Origin: Rhizobiaceae bacterium
Lineage (GTDB): Bacteria; Pseudomonadota; Alphaproteobacteria; Rhizobiales; Rhizobiaceae
Length of the DNA: 49,442 nucleotides
NCBI GenBank assembly: GCA_016763155.1
Contig: JAESUH010000045.1
Location: forward strand, 1 to 49,442
Direction of reading: 5' to 3'
Numbering within the stretch: the first letter of the stretch is position 1; every line of letters begins with the position of its first letter. The notes under the pieces were generated by a model, which saw only the letters and a list, made by a program, of their open reading frames with translations, was not told the DNA's origin and did no database searches. The translations under genes were made by a program, and so were the position numbers. This document shows positions 1 through 12,451 of the stretch, in pieces.

Positions 1-134
<134 letters not shown>

Positions 135-304
135 TTACCCAAGCTTTGTGACAAGCGCAAAGGGTGGCGAGAGAATATTCAGTGATTGGACAAAATTAAA
201 TCATGTAAAAGTCTGATTTTTGCCATATTTTTGACCATCCACAGCCAGATTCTCGTTTTATGACATAGTTAAGAATTCGTTAAGGCGTAATTTTGGAGAA
301 ACCC

Positions 305-667
305 ATGTTGAAAATCATTCCGCAGACCGTTGATAAAGCAGGCATTGCAGCAGCCTTGGCCCTAACAGCTGCAGCGCTGTTTTTACCCAATAATGCCAGC
401 GCACAGACGGTTCAGTGCGCGATTGCTAAAGCGCCTGCTGAACATGCCATTTGTAACAATGAAAACCTCATTGTACTTGATGAACAAATTGCACGTATGA
501 ACGCAGTGCGTAAAGTTGCTTTCACGACCTTGCCTGAGATTTCGAACTTTTCAAAACGCCATCAGGTTTGGGAACGCAAACGTAATTCTTGCGGGTTGGA
601 TTTCGATTGCATCGAATTGCGCTACCGTGAACGCATTAATGAACTGGGCTCGCTACACCTTCTCTAG
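305..667 (+). CDS. Exported small cysteine-containing protein, LprI/DUF1311-like
   Basis: About 120 residues. The ATG at 305 is preferred to the in-frame TTG at 293 because GGAGAA (295-300) lies just in front of it as a ribosome binding site. A Sec signal peptide is clear: a basic start, a hydrophobic run rich in Ala and Leu, and a cleavage site after NNASA. The mature part has four cysteines and the pattern C...IC...L..LD...W...R..C..D..C+..RYRERI. This pattern is typical of the periplasmic LprI-type lysozyme-inhibitor-like domain (DUF1311). The family match is inferred from this pattern. The biochemical function here is unknown. It converges on kdsA with only 7 bases between the two stop codons. 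Confidence 0.75.
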   Translation: MLKIIPQTVDKAGIAAALALTAAALFLPNNASAQTVQCAIAKAPAEHAICNNENLIVLDEQIARMNAVRKVAFTTLPEISNFSKRHQVWERKRNSCGLDFDCIELRYRERINELGSLHLL

Positions 668-674
668 TTTTGCG

Positions 675-2374
<1,700 letters not shown>

Positions 2375-2414
2375 TACAACGTATTGCCCGTTTTCCTTCG
2401 GCAATACAAGCGTG

Positions 2415-2840
2415 TCATATAGCCTTGCGCAGTTTTCGTGAATGATAGGTTAGCGCAATTGAGAGACAATGCGAAAGCGCCTCTTCAGGCACTTCGTCGT
2501 TTGACTTGAAGAGCAATGTCCGGTTTGCCTTGAAGGTAAAATCATTTGGATATAATTCACGAAATTCTTCAACTAAGGTCGTGGTACAGATGAAGTAAGC
2601 GGCATAATCGAATGGCGCATCGCCGGTTGCATCAATGCGGATCGTGCTGCCTGATTTTGGTCGAACCGTCACATAACTGGGTTGGCCCCATTTAAGCGTT
2701 TCCTGAATTACGCCCGCCCCTTCAGCCCTTTCGCCTGCAGAAAATATCAACTCCCGAAGGGCCAGTAATTTCTCACGCACAGGCGCTGGATAGGCATTGA
2801 ATATTTTTTCAATATTTGGGTCTTTAAAAGGGGTACCCAT
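2415..2840 (-). CDS. DUF1801 domain protein
   Basis: About 141 residues, starting MGTPFKDPNIEKIFNAYP. An upstream in-frame extension to 2906 overlaps the end of pyrG and is less likely, because the ATG at 2840 lies one base past the pyrG stop, an arrangement typical of translational coupling. The chain shows the DUF1801 (YdhG-like) pattern: a helical start with YPAPVREKLLALRELI, then LKWGQPSY, then a beta-rich middle ending in FKSNDEVP. The molecular function of the family is not established. It may be cotranscribed with pyrG, but nothing in the sequence links it to nucleotide metabolism. Confidence 0.8.
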   Translation of the reverse strand: MGTPFKDPNIEKIFNAYPAPVREKLLALRELIFSAGERAEGAGVIQETLKWGQPSYVTVRPKSGSTIRIDATGDAPFDYAAYFICTTTLVEEFRELYPNDFTFKANRTLLFKSNDEVPEEALSHCLSIALTYHSRKLRKAI

Positions 2841-2841
2841 A

Positions 2842-4488
<1,647 letters not shown>

Positions 4489-4534
4489 TTAACAGCAGAC
4501 TATTGATTCGGATAGGAGAAAATGCTCATTCCAC

Positions 4535-4566
4535 AAAAAAGTACGCCCCCGTTTCCAGGGGCGTAC
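4535..4566 (-). terminator. Intrinsic terminator of secG
   Basis: A perfect 9-bp inverted repeat GTACGCCCC (4541-4549) / GGGGCGTAC (4558-4566) is followed on the minus strand by a run of T (4540-4535). It starts 25 bases past the secG stop codon and precedes pyrG. The GC-rich stem, short loop and U-run make it a standard Rho-independent terminator. Confidence 0.88.
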
Positions 4567-4591
4567 TATTCAGGGCAAGCCTGAAAAGTAT

Positions 4592-4975
4592 TTACTGGCT
4601 CGTTGGAACCTGCGGTTCATCAGAATTCGTGCCAGTCGGAGCGCCTTCTGGGCGCAGCTGATCAAGAATACCACCACCGCTACCATCTTCGGTAGTTGTT
4701 GGGATGCGGTCCAGTATGCTGGTAGAATCAGCACCATATTTGGCCATTACACCCAAAGTCAGCGAAGTTGCAAAAAATGCAAAAGCCAAAAAGCCGGTTG
4801 TGCGTGTTAGCGCATTAGCTGCACCGCGTGCTGACATGAAACCGCCGCCGCCACCGCCGCCGCCTCCGCCACCGCCCATGCCAAGCGCGCCACCTTCGGA
4901 GCGCTGCAGCAAAACGACCGCAACTAGAGCAACAACAACCATCAAATGGATTACAATTATTACAGTTTCCATCAA
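4592..4975 (-). CDS. secG: Preprotein translocase subunit SecG, with a 12-glycine tract
   Basis: A 127-residue inner-membrane subunit of the SecYEG protein-export channel. It begins MMETVIIVIHLMVVVALVAVVLLQRSEGG (first membrane span), where VLLQRSEGGALG is the SecG signature, and has a second span around TGFLAFAFFATSLTLGVMA. Between them, after MG, is an uninterrupted run of 12 glycines (codons at 4841-4876), followed by FMSARGAANALTRTT. The C-terminal tail is Thr, Gly and Pro rich and looks disordered. Glycine-rich loops are common in alphaproteobacterial SecG, but this run is long and is encoded by a GGN microsatellite. Start choice between the two adjacent ATG codons is open. tpiA lies upstream on the same strand. 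Confidence 0.93.
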   Translation of the reverse strand: MMETVIIVIHLMVVVALVAVVLLQRSEGGALGMGGGGGGGGGGGGFMSARGAANALTRTTGFLAFAFFATSLTLGVMAKYGADSTSILDRIPTTTEDGSGGGILDQLRPEGAPTGTNSDEPQVPTSQ

Positions 4976-4994
4976 TTTACCTGATATATTAGGA

Positions 4995-5017
4995 TGGTTC
5001 AGATTGAAATCTAACCA
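4995..5017. other. Imperfect hairpin between secG and tpiA
   Basis: TGGTT-C-AGATT (4995-5005) pairs with AATCTAACCA (5008-5017) across a two-base loop, with one bulged C. It lies 20 bases in front of secG and has no T-run on either strand. It could be an mRNA structure in the secG leader or a protein site. No function can be assigned. Confidence 0.35.
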
Positions 5018-5125
5018 TCAACAATGAGTTTGCGCGGGTTTTACACCGAACTTTCCGAAATAGAAACCCCGCAATGAGTGATAAATGGCAGCTCGGCGCT
5101 GTTTTTCAAGGCAATTGGTGCCTAA

Positions 5126-5896
5126 TCAATCTTCAAGCGTTCCATATGCTGCACAAATTCCCAAAAAATCGTCAGCTTTTAGGCTGGCACCACCAACTAA
5201 TGCACCATCGACATTGGCAATTGCCATCAGTTCAACCGCATTTGATGGTTTGACCGAACCGCCATAGAGCAATCGTATGGCCTGCCCGCTATCTCCAAAG
5301 CGCCCGACAAGATGATCGCGGATGAAATTGTGCACTTCAGCGATTTGTTCAACGGTGGGAACCATGCCTGTGCCAATTGCCCAGACCGGTTCATAAGCAA
5401 CAACCAGTTTTCCCTCGCCAAAATCATTGGGTACTGAATTTGATAATTGATCTTCCAGCACTTTGAGGGTTTCACCCGATTTGCGCTGGTCTTCGGTTTC
5501 ACCAATGCAAACGATTGTCATTAATTCGTTGCGAAGGGCTGCCTCCGCTTTGGATAGAACGGTTTCATTGCTCTCTCCATGGTCGGTTCGCCGCTCGGAA
5601 TGTCCAACAATTACAGCAGAGCCGCCGCAATCAGCTACCATCATGGCTGAAATGTCGCCCGTGTGGGCGCCGACAGCGTTCATGTGGCAATCCTGCGCCC
5701 CAATTTGCACATGGCTTCCCACAGCGCTTAAAGCGGCTGTGTAAATCAATGTGGCAGGCATACAAAGGAGCATATCGAGGCGATTGCGCATCACCAGATC
5801 ATAGCCCTCCCCCATGGCTTGCAATTCTTTTAGAGAGTTGCGGAAACCGTTCATTTTCCAGTTTCCAGCGATTAGTGGTTTTATTCCAGGGGTCAT
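5126..5896 (-). CDS. tpiA: Triosephosphate isomerase
   Basis: A 256-residue TIM-barrel enzyme that interconverts dihydroxyacetone phosphate and glyceraldehyde 3-phosphate in glycolysis and gluconeogenesis. All catalytic residues are visible: Asn12 and Lys14 in GNWKMNG, His99 in VGHSERR, and Glu169 in [11 protein letters not shown]. The phosphate-gripping YGGSVKPSN (211-219) and GALVGGASL (231-239) are also present. The length is normal. The ATG at 5896 has a purine-rich GAGGCAGG just upstream. The gene is divergent from the PpiD-like gene, sharing a 190-base promoter region, and is followed by secG. This adjacency is common in alphaproteobacteria. Confidence 0.97.
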   Translation of the reverse strand: MTPGIKPLIAGNWKMNGFRNSLKELQAMGEGYDLVMRNRLDMLLCMPATLIYTAALSAVGSHVQIGAQDCHMNAVGAHTGDISAMMVADCGGSAVIVGHSERRTDHGESNETVLSKAEAALRNELMTIVCIGETEDQRKSGETLKVLEDQLSNSVPNDFGEGKLVVAYEPVWAIGTGMVPTVEQIAEVHNFIRDHLVGRFGDSGQAIRLLYGGSVKPSNAVELMAIANVDGALVGGASLKADDFLGICAAYGTLED

Positions 5897-5956
5897 TAAC
5901 CTGCCTCACATATTGGGTATTACGAACAAAATATCTTGATCACTTGCTAGCAGAGT

Positions 5957-5971
5957 TGGCAAAAATTGCCA
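5957..5971. promoter_or_regulatory. Palindrome TGGCAA-AAA-TTGCCA in the tpiA/ppiD divergent region
   Basis: A perfect 6-bp inverted repeat with a 3-base centre lies 61 bases upstream of tpiA and 116 bases upstream of the PpiD-like gene. Its size and symmetry resemble an operator for a dimeric repressor. No regulator can be named from the sequence and chance occurrence is possible. Confidence 0.3.
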
Positions 5972-6086
5972 GTTCAACGATTGAAATGTTTGCTTCTCTT
6001 AACCTGTATCGAGAATTGTTATTGAGATTAGCCGCTTTAGTCGATATATCGCCCATATAATAGTTTTTCAAACGTCGGGACTCTTA

Positions 6087-7991
6087 ATGTTACAAATTCT
6101 TCGTAGTTCAGTTGGTGGATGGGTCGCAAAAATATTTATCGGGCTTTTGGTGCTCAGTTTTGCGGTTTGGGGTGTTTCCAGCGCATTCATCAATGGTACC
6201 GCCGATTCGGTTATTCAGGTGGGAGATACCAAGGTAAGCCTGCTTGATTACCGGCTAACTTACGATCAAAGGCTGAATGCCATGTCCCGCCAATTGGGAA
6301 TTCGCCTTTCACGTGAACAAGCGCGCGCCTTTGGGGTGGAGCAAACTGTTATGTCCCAACTGACATCTGGTGCAGTGCTTGATGAGAATGCCCGCAAGAT
6401 GGGCCTTGGGCTTTCTGAAGATGAACTGGCAAAGCTGATTGGCGATGATCCAGCATTCCGCGATGCATCCGGCCAGTTTTCCCGCAGCCAACTTTCTTTC
6501 GCCCTTCAACGTATTGGAATGCGCGAAGAAGACTATATCCGCAATCGTGGCAATGTTTCCATTCGTAGCCAAATTGTTGAAGGTACGGCTAGTGGAGTAG
6601 AGGCTCCGGAAGTATTTATGGAAGCGTATTCTGTTTTTCTGCGTGAAAAACGTCAGTTTGATTATGTCACCATTGATAAGGATTCCATTGGGGCAACTCC
6701 TGTTCCAACCGATAGCGATATTTCTGCCTATTATGCAGAAAACAAAGAGGATTACGTAGCGCCAGAATATAGAGCGTTGAATGTATTAAAGCTTGAAGCT
6801 GCGGATATTGCTGATGAAGACGCAATCGATGAAAAAGCAGTTACCGATGAGTATGAATCCAGAAAAGATCGCTTCATCGATGCAGAACAGCGCAAGCTTC
6901 AACAATTGGTGTTGAGCGACCCTGCAAAAGCAAAAACCATCAGTGAACGTCTGGAAGCTGGAGAATTGTTTGAAACAATCCTTAGCGAAGAGGGGAAAAC
7001 TGAAGCCGATGTTGAATTGGGCGTTTTCAAAAAAGTTGATTTGCCGGATGTGGCAATTGCTGATGCAGCCTTTGCGTTGGAATTGAACAAGCCAAGTGGC
7101 GTTGTAACCGGTATTTTTGGCCCTGTGATTTTGCGGGTAACGGAAATCACCCCGGAACAGACAACTCCTTTTGAAGAAGTCAAAGACCAGTTGCGCAAAG
7201 AGCTGTCTCTTAAAAAAGCATCTAATGAGCTGTTTGATATCCATGACAATGTGGAAGATGAACGTGCTGCCGGTGATTCCCTTACTGAAGCTGCTAAAAA
7301 GCTCGGTCTTGATATGCAATTTGTTGAAATGATTGACCGTACTGGTCGCCTTCCGGATGGAAGCGTCTTTTCAGACCTTCCGGCTTCTGCAAAAATGCTC
7401 GAAGAAGCCTTCAAAATCGATATCGGCGTTGAAGCTGATCCGATTTCACTGAGTGCCAACGGTTTTGCCTGGTTTGACGTTGCAAAGGTCATTTCCGAGC
7501 GCCAAAAGCCTCTTGATGAAGTTCGTGAAGAAGTGAAAACTGCCTGGATTGCAAAAACCATCAGTGACAAAATTACAGAAACTGCCAAAACCATTCGCGA
7601 CCGGATTGCCGCTGGTGAGGAAATTGGCGCCGTTGCAATCGCTGTTCTGCCTGCAAAGGCTGATGGAACCGCCATTGAAGCCAAGGAAAGCGCTGAATTG
7701 CTGAGGTCAGATGAAAGTGACGATTTGGCAACTGAGGCTGTTCAGGCCGGATTTGGCGTTGCTTCTGGTAAAGCTGTCGCTAGTGCATCGGGTTCAGACA
7801 GATTTGTCGTAATGGTGGTTAAAAAAGTTATCGCACCTGAATCAACAAATGTTGATATTAATGCCGCGACACAAATTAATGCGGGCATTTCAGACGATCT
7901 CCTTAATCAGGTGATAAATGACTTTCAGCAGGGTGTAACCATTAGCGTTAATCAGCAGGCAATCGAAACAGCTTTGACTATATCTAGATAG
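6087..7991 (+). CDS. ppiD: PpiD-like membrane-anchored periplasmic chaperone (SurA_N plus parvulin domains)
   Basis: A 634-residue protein anchored in the inner membrane by one N-terminal span (about 13-34, [20 protein letters not shown]) with the rest in the periplasm. Residues about 40-170 form a SurA-N-like helical chaperone domain. A parvulin-type (PPIC) module lies near 250-360, with the family's spaced pattern (VFKKVDLP..., then [12 protein letters not shown]). The C-terminal third is helical and charged. PpiD helps outer-membrane and exported proteins fold near the Sec exit. The classical active-site residues are poorly conserved, so the protein may be mainly a chaperone. It precedes trpD by 32 bases on the same strand, the usual rhizobial order tpiA-ppiD-trpD. 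Confidence 0.88.
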   Translation: MLQILRSSVGGWVAKIFIGLLVLSFAVWGVSSAFINGTADSVIQVGDTKVSLLDYRLTYDQRLNAMSRQLGIRLSREQARAFGVEQTVMSQLTSGAVLDENARKMGLGLSEDELAKLIGDDPAFRDASGQFSRSQLSFALQRIGMREEDYIRNRGNVSIRSQIVEGTASGVEAPEVFMEAYSVFLREKRQFDYVTIDKDSIGATPVPTDSDISAYYAENKEDYVAPEYRALNVLKLEAADIADEDAIDEKAVTDEYESRKDRFIDAEQRKLQQLVLSDPAKAKTISERLEAGELFETILSEEGKTEADVELGVFKKVDLPDVAIADAAFALELNKPSGVVTGIFGPVILRVTEITPEQTTPFEEVKDQLRKELSLKKASNELFDIHDNVEDERAAGDSLTEAAKKLGLDMQFVEMIDRTGRLPDGSVFSDLPASAKMLEEAFKIDIGVEADPISLSANGFAWFDVAKVISERQKPLDEVREEVKTAWIAKTISDKITETAKTIRDRIAAGEEIGAVAIAVLPAKADGTAIEAKESAELLRSDESDDLATEAVQAGFGVASGKAVASASGSDRFVVMVVKKVIAPESTNVDINAATQINAGISDDLLNQVINDFQQGVTISVNQQAIETALTISR

Positions 7992-8023
7992 ATAAAAGAA
8001 GCCTTGGGAATGGGGGTAATTTG

Positions 8024-9043
8024 ATGCCGGATTTGAAACCTGCTTTAGCCAAACTGGCCGATGGAAACTCCCTTTCAAGGGATGAGACGGAAGAAGCTTT
8101 CGACACCTTGATGTCGGGACAAGCCACACCGTCCCAAATTGGCGGTCTGTTGATGGCCATGCGCGTTCGTGGTGAAACCGAGGACGAACTGGCTGGGGCG
8201 ATCAATGCGATGCGCTCCAAAATGATCACGGTGGACGCGCCAATTGATGCCATCGATATTGTTGGCACTGGCGGAGATGCCAAGGGCTCGTATAATATCT
8301 CGACATGTACGGCACTTGTTGTTGCAGGCTGCGGTGTCAAAGTTGCCAAACACGGCAATCGTTCACTTTCTTCTCTCTCTGGAGCAGCTGAAGTGTTGAA
8401 ATGTCTCGGGGTAAATCTGGAACTTTCTCCTGGTCAAATCACAGATTGTATCGAAGAGGCCAATATAGGCTTTATGTTTGCGCCAGCTCATCATCCAGCC
8501 ATGCGCCATGTGGGGCCAACTCGCATGGAATTGGGCACTCGTACGATCTTCAATTTGCTCGGCCCCATTTGCAATCCGGCGGGCGTCAAGCGACAGTTGC
8601 TTGGTGTCTTTTCTCCCAAATGGCTGATACACATCTCCACAGTAATGCGTGATTTGGGGTCTGAAAGGCTCTGGGTTGTGCACGGTCAGGGGTTCGATGA
8701 AATTACCATTACCGGCAGCACCTATGTGAGTGAGCTAGCCGATGGCGAGATCAAAAACTTCGAGGTTGCGCCAGCTGATTTTGGTCTGGCTGAAGCCTCT
8801 GACTCCGATATTGCTGGTGGTGAACCTGAATATAATGCTACGGCCCTGCGCCGGGTATTGGACGGGGAACAATCCGCCTATCATGATATGGTGCTGATGA
8901 ATGCTGCGGCCTCCTTGATGGTGGCTGACAAGGTTTCGAACCTGCTTGAAGGCGTAGAAATGGCACGTCAGTCGATCACCAGTGGCAATGCCAATATCTG
9001 CCTTGATAAATTGGTAGCGACATCCAATCAGGGCCTTGCATAA
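8024..9043 (+). CDS. trpD: Anthranilate phosphoribosyltransferase
   Basis: About 339 residues. The enzyme joins anthranilate to phosphoribosyl pyrophosphate in tryptophan synthesis. The ATG at 8024 is chosen because GGGGG (8012-8016) lies 7 bases in front of it; a TTG sits just upstream. The PRPP-binding motif GTGGD (81-85) and KHGNR (109-113) are present, followed by [36 protein letters not shown] and VHGQGFDEI are also family landmarks. The stop codon lies one base before the preferred GTG start of trpC, so the two are probably translationally coupled. No leader peptide with Trp codons was found in front of it. Confidence 0.96.
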   Translation: MPDLKPALAKLADGNSLSRDETEEAFDTLMSGQATPSQIGGLLMAMRVRGETEDELAGAINAMRSKMITVDAPIDAIDIVGTGGDAKGSYNISTCTALVVAGCGVKVAKHGNRSLSSLSGAAEVLKCLGVNLELSPGQITDCIEEANIGFMFAPAHHPAMRHVGPTRMELGTRTIFNLLGPICNPAGVKRQLLGVFSPKWLIHISTVMRDLGSERLWVVHGQGFDEITITGSTYVSELADGEIKNFEVAPADFGLAEASDSDIAGGEPEYNATALRRVLDGEQSAYHDMVLMNAAASLMVADKVSNLLEGVEMARQSITSGNANICLDKLVATSNQGLA

Positions 9044-9044
9044 A

Positions 9045-9854
9045 GTGGTCGATATTCTCAAAAAAATTGAACTCTATAAGCGGGAAGAAATCGCTGCTGC
9101 AAAGCAATTATTGTCGCTGGATGATTTGAAGGCAAAGCTTGGTGATGTGGAAGCGCCCAGAGGGTTTCTCAATGCCATTCAGGCAAAAATCAATTCCGGC
9201 GGATATGGTCTGATTGCAGAAATCAAGAAAGCCAGCCCGTCCAAGGGGCTTATTCGCGAAGATTTTCACCCGGCCAATCTCGCCAAGGCTTATGAGGCTG
9301 GTGGCGCTGCCTGTCTTTCAGTCTTGACGGATGCGCCAAGCTTTCAAGGCGCGCCAGAGTTTCTCATTCAAGCGCGTGCGAACACAGCCCTGCCCTGTTT
9401 GCGCAAGGATTTCCTCTATGAATCCTATCAGGTTTATGAAGCGCGCAGTTGGGGTGCCGATTGCATTTTGATCATCATGGCAAGCGTGACAAATGAAGAA
9501 GCAATCGCGCTGGAAGAAGCTGCGTTTGAACTTGATATGGATGTGTTGGTTGAAGTCCATGACGAATCAGAACTTGAACGTGCATTGGAGCATCTAAAAT
9601 CGCCAATGCTGGGCATTAATAACCGTAATTTGAAAACTTTTGAAACTGATCTCGCCACAAGCGAACGTCTGGCAAAGCTAGTGCCCGATGACCGGCTATT
9701 GGTTGGCGAAAGTGGTATGTTCACATCGGTCGACCTTGCCCGTATGGCAAAAAGCGGCATTCGTGCCTTCCTGATCGGCGAAAGCCTGATGCGGCAAGAT
9801 GATGTGGCTGCCGCCACAACCAATTTGCTGGCAAACCCGCTAAAGGCTGCCTGA
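9045..9854 (+). CDS. trpC: Indole-3-glycerol phosphate synthase
   Basis: About 269 residues from the GTG at 9045, giving (V)[18 protein letters not shown], which matches the usual rhizobial TrpC start. A TTG at 9036 is the alternative. It is a stand-alone TIM-barrel enzyme closing the indole ring in tryptophan synthesis, not fused to TrpF as in E. coli. Visible landmarks are [13 protein letters not shown] (58-70), [53 protein letters not shown] and LVGESGM. The stop TGA overlaps the ATG of moaC (ATGA), pointing to one transcript. Confidence 0.96.
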   Translation: MVDILKKIELYKREEIAAAKQLLSLDDLKAKLGDVEAPRGFLNAIQAKINSGGYGLIAEIKKASPSKGLIREDFHPANLAKAYEAGGAACLSVLTDAPSFQGAPEFLIQARANTALPCLRKDFLYESYQVYEARSWGADCILIIMASVTNEEAIALEEAAFELDMDVLVEVHDESELERALEHLKSPMLGINNRNLKTFETDLATSERLAKLVPDDRLLVGESGMFTSVDLARMAKSGIRAFLIGESLMRQDDVAAATTNLLANPLKAA

Positions 9855-10336
9855 TGACCCAGGATAAGCTCAGTCATATTGATGCCAAGGGTGAAGCCCA
9901 TATGGTTGATGTGGGTGCCAAGAGCCATACGCAACGTGAAGCAGTCGTCACCGGCAATATTTCCATGAAGCTGGAAACTCTGGCCATGATCCTTGATGGC
10001 AACGCGAAAAAGGGTGACGTGCTGGGAACCGCAAGAATTGCTGGCATTATGGCCGCTAAGAAAACCAGTGATTTGATCCCGCTTTGCCATCCGCTTGCGC
10101 TCACCAAGGTAACGGTCGATATCGAACCGGACGAATCCTTACCCGGTTTTCAAATTCGCGCCACTGCTAGGGTAAACGGCCAAACCGGTGTGGAAATGGA
10201 AGCGCTCACCGCTTGCAGCATCACCTGTTTGACGATTTACGATATGGCCAAGGCCGTTGATCGCGGCATGGTGATTTCTGATATCAAACTGGTTGAGAAA
10301 TCTGGCGGCAAGTCAGGCATTTGGAAATCTGAATAG
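9854..10336 (+). CDS. moaC: Cyclic pyranopterin monophosphate synthase (molybdenum cofactor)
   Basis: A 160-residue enzyme that, with MoaA, turns GTP into cyclic pyranopterin monophosphate, the first intermediate of molybdenum cofactor synthesis. Family motifs are LCHPL (77-81), [12 protein letters not shown] (111-122) and [11 protein letters not shown] (129-139). These contain the conserved His, Glu and Lys/Asp residues of the active site. The length is typical of MoaC. The start overlaps the trpC stop (ATGA), and moeA follows on the same strand, so the tryptophan and molybdopterin genes form a mixed operon, as in many alphaproteobacteria. Confidence 0.97.
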   Translation: MTQDKLSHIDAKGEAHMVDVGAKSHTQREAVVTGNISMKLETLAMILDGNAKKGDVLGTARIAGIMAAKKTSDLIPLCHPLALTKVTVDIEPDESLPGFQIRATARVNGQTGVEMEALTACSITCLTIYDMAKAVDRGMVISDIKLVEKSGGKSGIWKSE

Positions 10337-10352
10337 CCGGTTTCAATCCGGC
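10336..10352 (+). other. Short hairpin at the moaC stop
   Basis: GCCGG (10336-10340) and CCGGC (10348-10352) can pair across a 7-base loop starting at the last base of the moaC stop codon. There is no T-run, so it is unlikely to end transcription. It may modestly separate moaC from moeA or stabilise mRNA ends. Confidence 0.3.
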
Positions 10353-10394
10353 ACTGCGCCATTGCCATGAACTGGGTCAGGACCTATTGGTAGT

Positions 10395-11672
10395 TTGAGC
10401 AACTATTTCAGGACCAAATTATTGTCTGATATCAAATTTCGTGACGAACTTGTCCCCGCAGATGAAGCATTAAACATTGTTCTTTCAGGCGCTGGCCCTG
10501 TAGGCAGCGAAAACCTCGATTTGATGGATGCTGCTTGTCGTGTGCTGGCGGAAGACTTGAATTCCCGCAGAACCCAGCCCCCCTTTGATGCCTCAGCCAT
10601 GGACGGTTATGCAGTGCGGGCAGAAGACCTTGAACAAATACCCATCACCTTGAAACTCATTGGTGAAGCGGCAGCTGGCCATCCGTTTTCAGGAATTGTT
10701 TCATCCGGAGAAGCTGCGCGAATATTCACTGGGGCTATCGTGCCTGATGGTGCCGATACAATCATCATTCAGGAAAATACCGAGGCTGGAGAGGGTGAAG
10801 TCACCATTCTAACCGGCGCGCCTGAAGGAAAGTTTATTCGCCGTGCAGGGATGGATTTCGCTGAGGGTGACCAATTATTGAAAACAGGCGATGTATTGGA
10901 TGCCCCTCGCCTATCTCTGGCGGCTTCTATGAACTATCCGCAGGTGAAGGTCTATCGCAAGCCCATCGTTGCCCTGATGACCACAGGCGACGAACTGGTG
11001 ATGCCAGGGGGTGACCTCAAGCCCGGCCACATCATCGCTTCCAACGTCTTTGGCCTACAGGCTTTGGTGCAGGAAAATGGCGGTAAAACAATTGATCTCG
11101 GCATCGTGCCCGATACGATCGAGGCGCTTCAATCAGCAATCCGCAAAGCGATTGCCGAAAAAGCAGATATCATTGTGACGACTGGTGGTGCATCGGTTGG
11201 TGACCATGATTTGGTGAAGCCAGCCTTTGAACGGGAGGGCTTCAAATTTGCCTTCCATAAAATCGCCATGCGACCCGGAAAACCGCTGCTTTTTGCCAAA
11301 CGAGATGGTGATGATCATGTATGCCGTTTGGTTGGACTGGCAGGTAATCCTGTATCAAGTCTGGTGGCTGGTCCAGTATTTTTACGACCGCTTATTCGAA
11401 CGCTTGCAGGCTTCCCACCTGATATGATTGAGCCGATTTCGGCAAGCCTTGCAATGGCGCTTCCTGCCAATGACGAACGCATGGAATTCATGCGGGCAAT
11501 GGCTGAAGTTGATGCCAATGGTGCAATCAGTGTCACGCCGTTTTCCAAACAGGATAGCTCCATGCTGGCAAACCTTGCCAAGGCCAATTGCCTCATGATC
11601 CGCCCCATTAACGCCCTTGCGGCCAGTGCTGGAGACCCCTGTCAGATTGTGCCATTGAGAAGGTTTCTGTAG
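10395..11672 (+). CDS. moeA: Molybdopterin molybdenumtransferase
   Basis: About 425 residues. MoeA inserts molybdate into adenylylated molybdopterin, the last step of basic cofactor assembly. Key motifs are PPFDASAMDGYAVRAED (near 60-76), IFTGAIVPDGADTI, TTGDELVMPG, TTGGASVGDHDLV and MRPGKPLLFA, then GLAGNPVSSLV. The order matches MoeA domains including the MoCF-binding fold. The start is uncertain. No ATG is available, and TTG at 10395 or TTG at 10422 are the best candidates, with only weak ribosome-binding purines. It follows moaC by 58 bases and ends the trp-moa-moe gene run. Confidence 0.93.
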   Translation: MSNYFRTKLLSDIKFRDELVPADEALNIVLSGAGPVGSENLDLMDAACRVLAEDLNSRRTQPPFDASAMDGYAVRAEDLEQIPITLKLIGEAAAGHPFSGIVSSGEAARIFTGAIVPDGADTIIIQENTEAGEGEVTILTGAPEGKFIRRAGMDFAEGDQLLKTGDVLDAPRLSLAASMNYPQVKVYRKPIVALMTTGDELVMPGGDLKPGHIIASNVFGLQALVQENGGKTIDLGIVPDTIEALQSAIRKAIAEKADIIVTTGGASVGDHDLVKPAFEREGFKFAFHKIAMRPGKPLLFAKRDGDDHVCRLVGLAGNPVSSLVAGPVFLRPLIRTLAGFPPDMIEPISASLAMALPANDERMEFMRAMAEVDANGAISVTPFSKQDSSMLANLAKANCLMIRPINALAASAGDPCQIVPLRRFL

Positions 11673-11725
11673 TCGCTGAGGCCTCTCGCGGTTGGTGTTC
11701 AGGGGGGTGTCAACATGAGCTAAAT

Positions 11726-12085
11726 CTAGCCATAAAAAGTCAAAGTGCGCTGAATAAAGGAAAACCCTGCAAATATAACCGCAAGAAATAGGATTAATGG
11801 TGCTGTTGTATGAACTTCACGCATTGCCCCATCCACATCTTTCTTCTTAACCTGAATTCCGGTTTTACTGCCTATAAAGTTCACAAAAAACGCTGCAAAA
11901 GCCGTTGCAATTCCCGGGATGACCACTCCGATTGAACCCGATACTCCTTCTGAGAAATAGATGGCAGTTGCAATAATAAATGCAGCAAAAACTCGTATGC
12001 TTTCAAATTTGCACACTTGGGATGTTTCTATAACCCAGCAGTATTTCCCATAAAACCCGCGAACAAAAACCTTCTCATGTTCCAT
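11726..12085 (-). CDS. Uncharacterised small membrane protein (second gene of an unknown pair)
   Basis: About 119 residues from the ATG at 12085, which is preceded by GAAGG with suitable spacing; a GTG at 12103 is in frame but lacks such a site. I do not recognise a family. The sequence shows a Tyr/Cys-containing hydrophilic start, two hydrophobic stretches in the middle (FAAFIIATAIYFS and VVIPGIATAFAAFFVNFIG), a charged loop with KKKDVDGAMREVHTT, and a third span (LILFLAVIFAGFSFI). The C terminus is short. It lies 8 bases after the stop of the small ORF at 12094-12255 and probably shares its transcript. Both point away from lexA. The low G+C of this segment is unlike moeA and suggests a later insertion. 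Confidence 0.6.
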   Translation of the reverse strand: MEHEKVFVRGFYGKYCWVIETSQVCKFESIRVFAAFIIATAIYFSEGVSGSIGVVIPGIATAFAAFFVNFIGSKTGIQVKKKDVDGAMREVHTTAPLILFLAVIFAGFSFIQRTLTFYG

Positions 12086-12093
12086 ATCAACCT

Positions 12094-12255
12094 TCAGCTG
12101 CACAAGTAATTACCAACTTTGTGGTTTATAGCATATGCGAATACTTTATCTACATGAAAATATTTTCCGAAATAAATAGTATATGTGTCCATTGCGGGAA
12201 CACTATAAGTACCAACAGCAACAAATAAAATAATTGTGCCACCGCCCAAAAACAC
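12094..12255 (-). CDS. Short ORF for a 53-residue membrane peptide (first gene of an unknown pair)
   Basis: Reading leftwards from a GTG at 12255, the 53-codon frame encodes VFLGGGTIILFVAVGTYSVP, then a Tyr/Phe-rich part with KYFHVDKVFAYAINHKV, ending NYLCS and a TGA at 12094. Residues 4-19 are a clear membrane span. There is no ATG upstream in this frame, so the start codon must be GTG (or the internal ATG 22 codons in). The ribosome binding site is weak. It is supported as a gene by its protein-like composition and by the downstream ATG at 12085, whose binding site GAAGG overlaps this stop codon. No family is recognised. This short ORF is easy to miss. Confidence 0.5.
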   Translation of the reverse strand: MFLGGGTIILFVAVGTYSVPAMDTYTIYFGKYFHVDKVFAYAINHKVGNYLCS

Positions 12256-12345
12256 AGCGGCTTCAACTTAACGATTACAATTGGCGCGACCAGATAACAG
12301 AGATAATGATCTCAGCTACGTCTTAACCTGATATTCAGACTTGCG

Positions 12346-12360
12346 GAACATTAATAGAAC
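12346..12360 (-). promoter_or_regulatory. SOS box (LexA operator), exact consensus
   Basis: GAAC-ATTAATA-GAAC on the plus strand reads GTTC-N7-GTTC on the minus strand. This is an exact match to the alphaproteobacterial LexA operator. It sits about 91 bases from the ATG of lexA and about 90 bases from the GTG of the divergent small ORF. In this orientation it reads towards the small membrane-protein pair. Confidence 0.8.
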
Positions 12361-12370
12361 ATGTATGAAT

Positions 12371-12385
12371 GTTCGTGATTTGTTT
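12371..12385 (+). promoter_or_regulatory. Second SOS box, one mismatch, facing lexA
   Basis: GTTC-GTGATTT-GTTT differs from the GTTC-N7-GTTC consensus by one base. It is 66 bases upstream of the lexA ATG and its last half overlaps TTGTTT, a possible -35 element for lexA, with GATACT (12405-12410) as a possible -10 at a rather long 19-base spacing. Its centre is 25 bp from the centre of the first box. LexA bound here would block its own promoter, as in the usual autoregulation. Confidence 0.6.
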
Positions 12386-12451
12386 CTTTCGATTCTGCTA
12401 CTGCGATACTAATGTTTGCGGCAGATTCGCAACACCTGAAAAGAGGCTGTG

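Noticed and set aside
4704-5027. Proline-rich plus-strand frame of 107 codons
   Set aside because: It is the exact antisense of the glycine tract of secG; the composition comes from the GGN repeat, not from selection.
5515-6060. 181-codon plus-strand frame
   Set aside because: It lies antisense to tpiA and its composition is not protein-like; tpiA has all catalytic residues in the other frame.
6899-7684. 261-codon minus-strand frame rich in Ser and Ala
   Set aside because: Antisense to the ppiD-like gene; low-complexity shadow of its codons.
9434-10090. 218-codon minus-strand frame
   Set aside because: Antisense to trpC and moaC, both clear genes; Ser-rich shadow composition.
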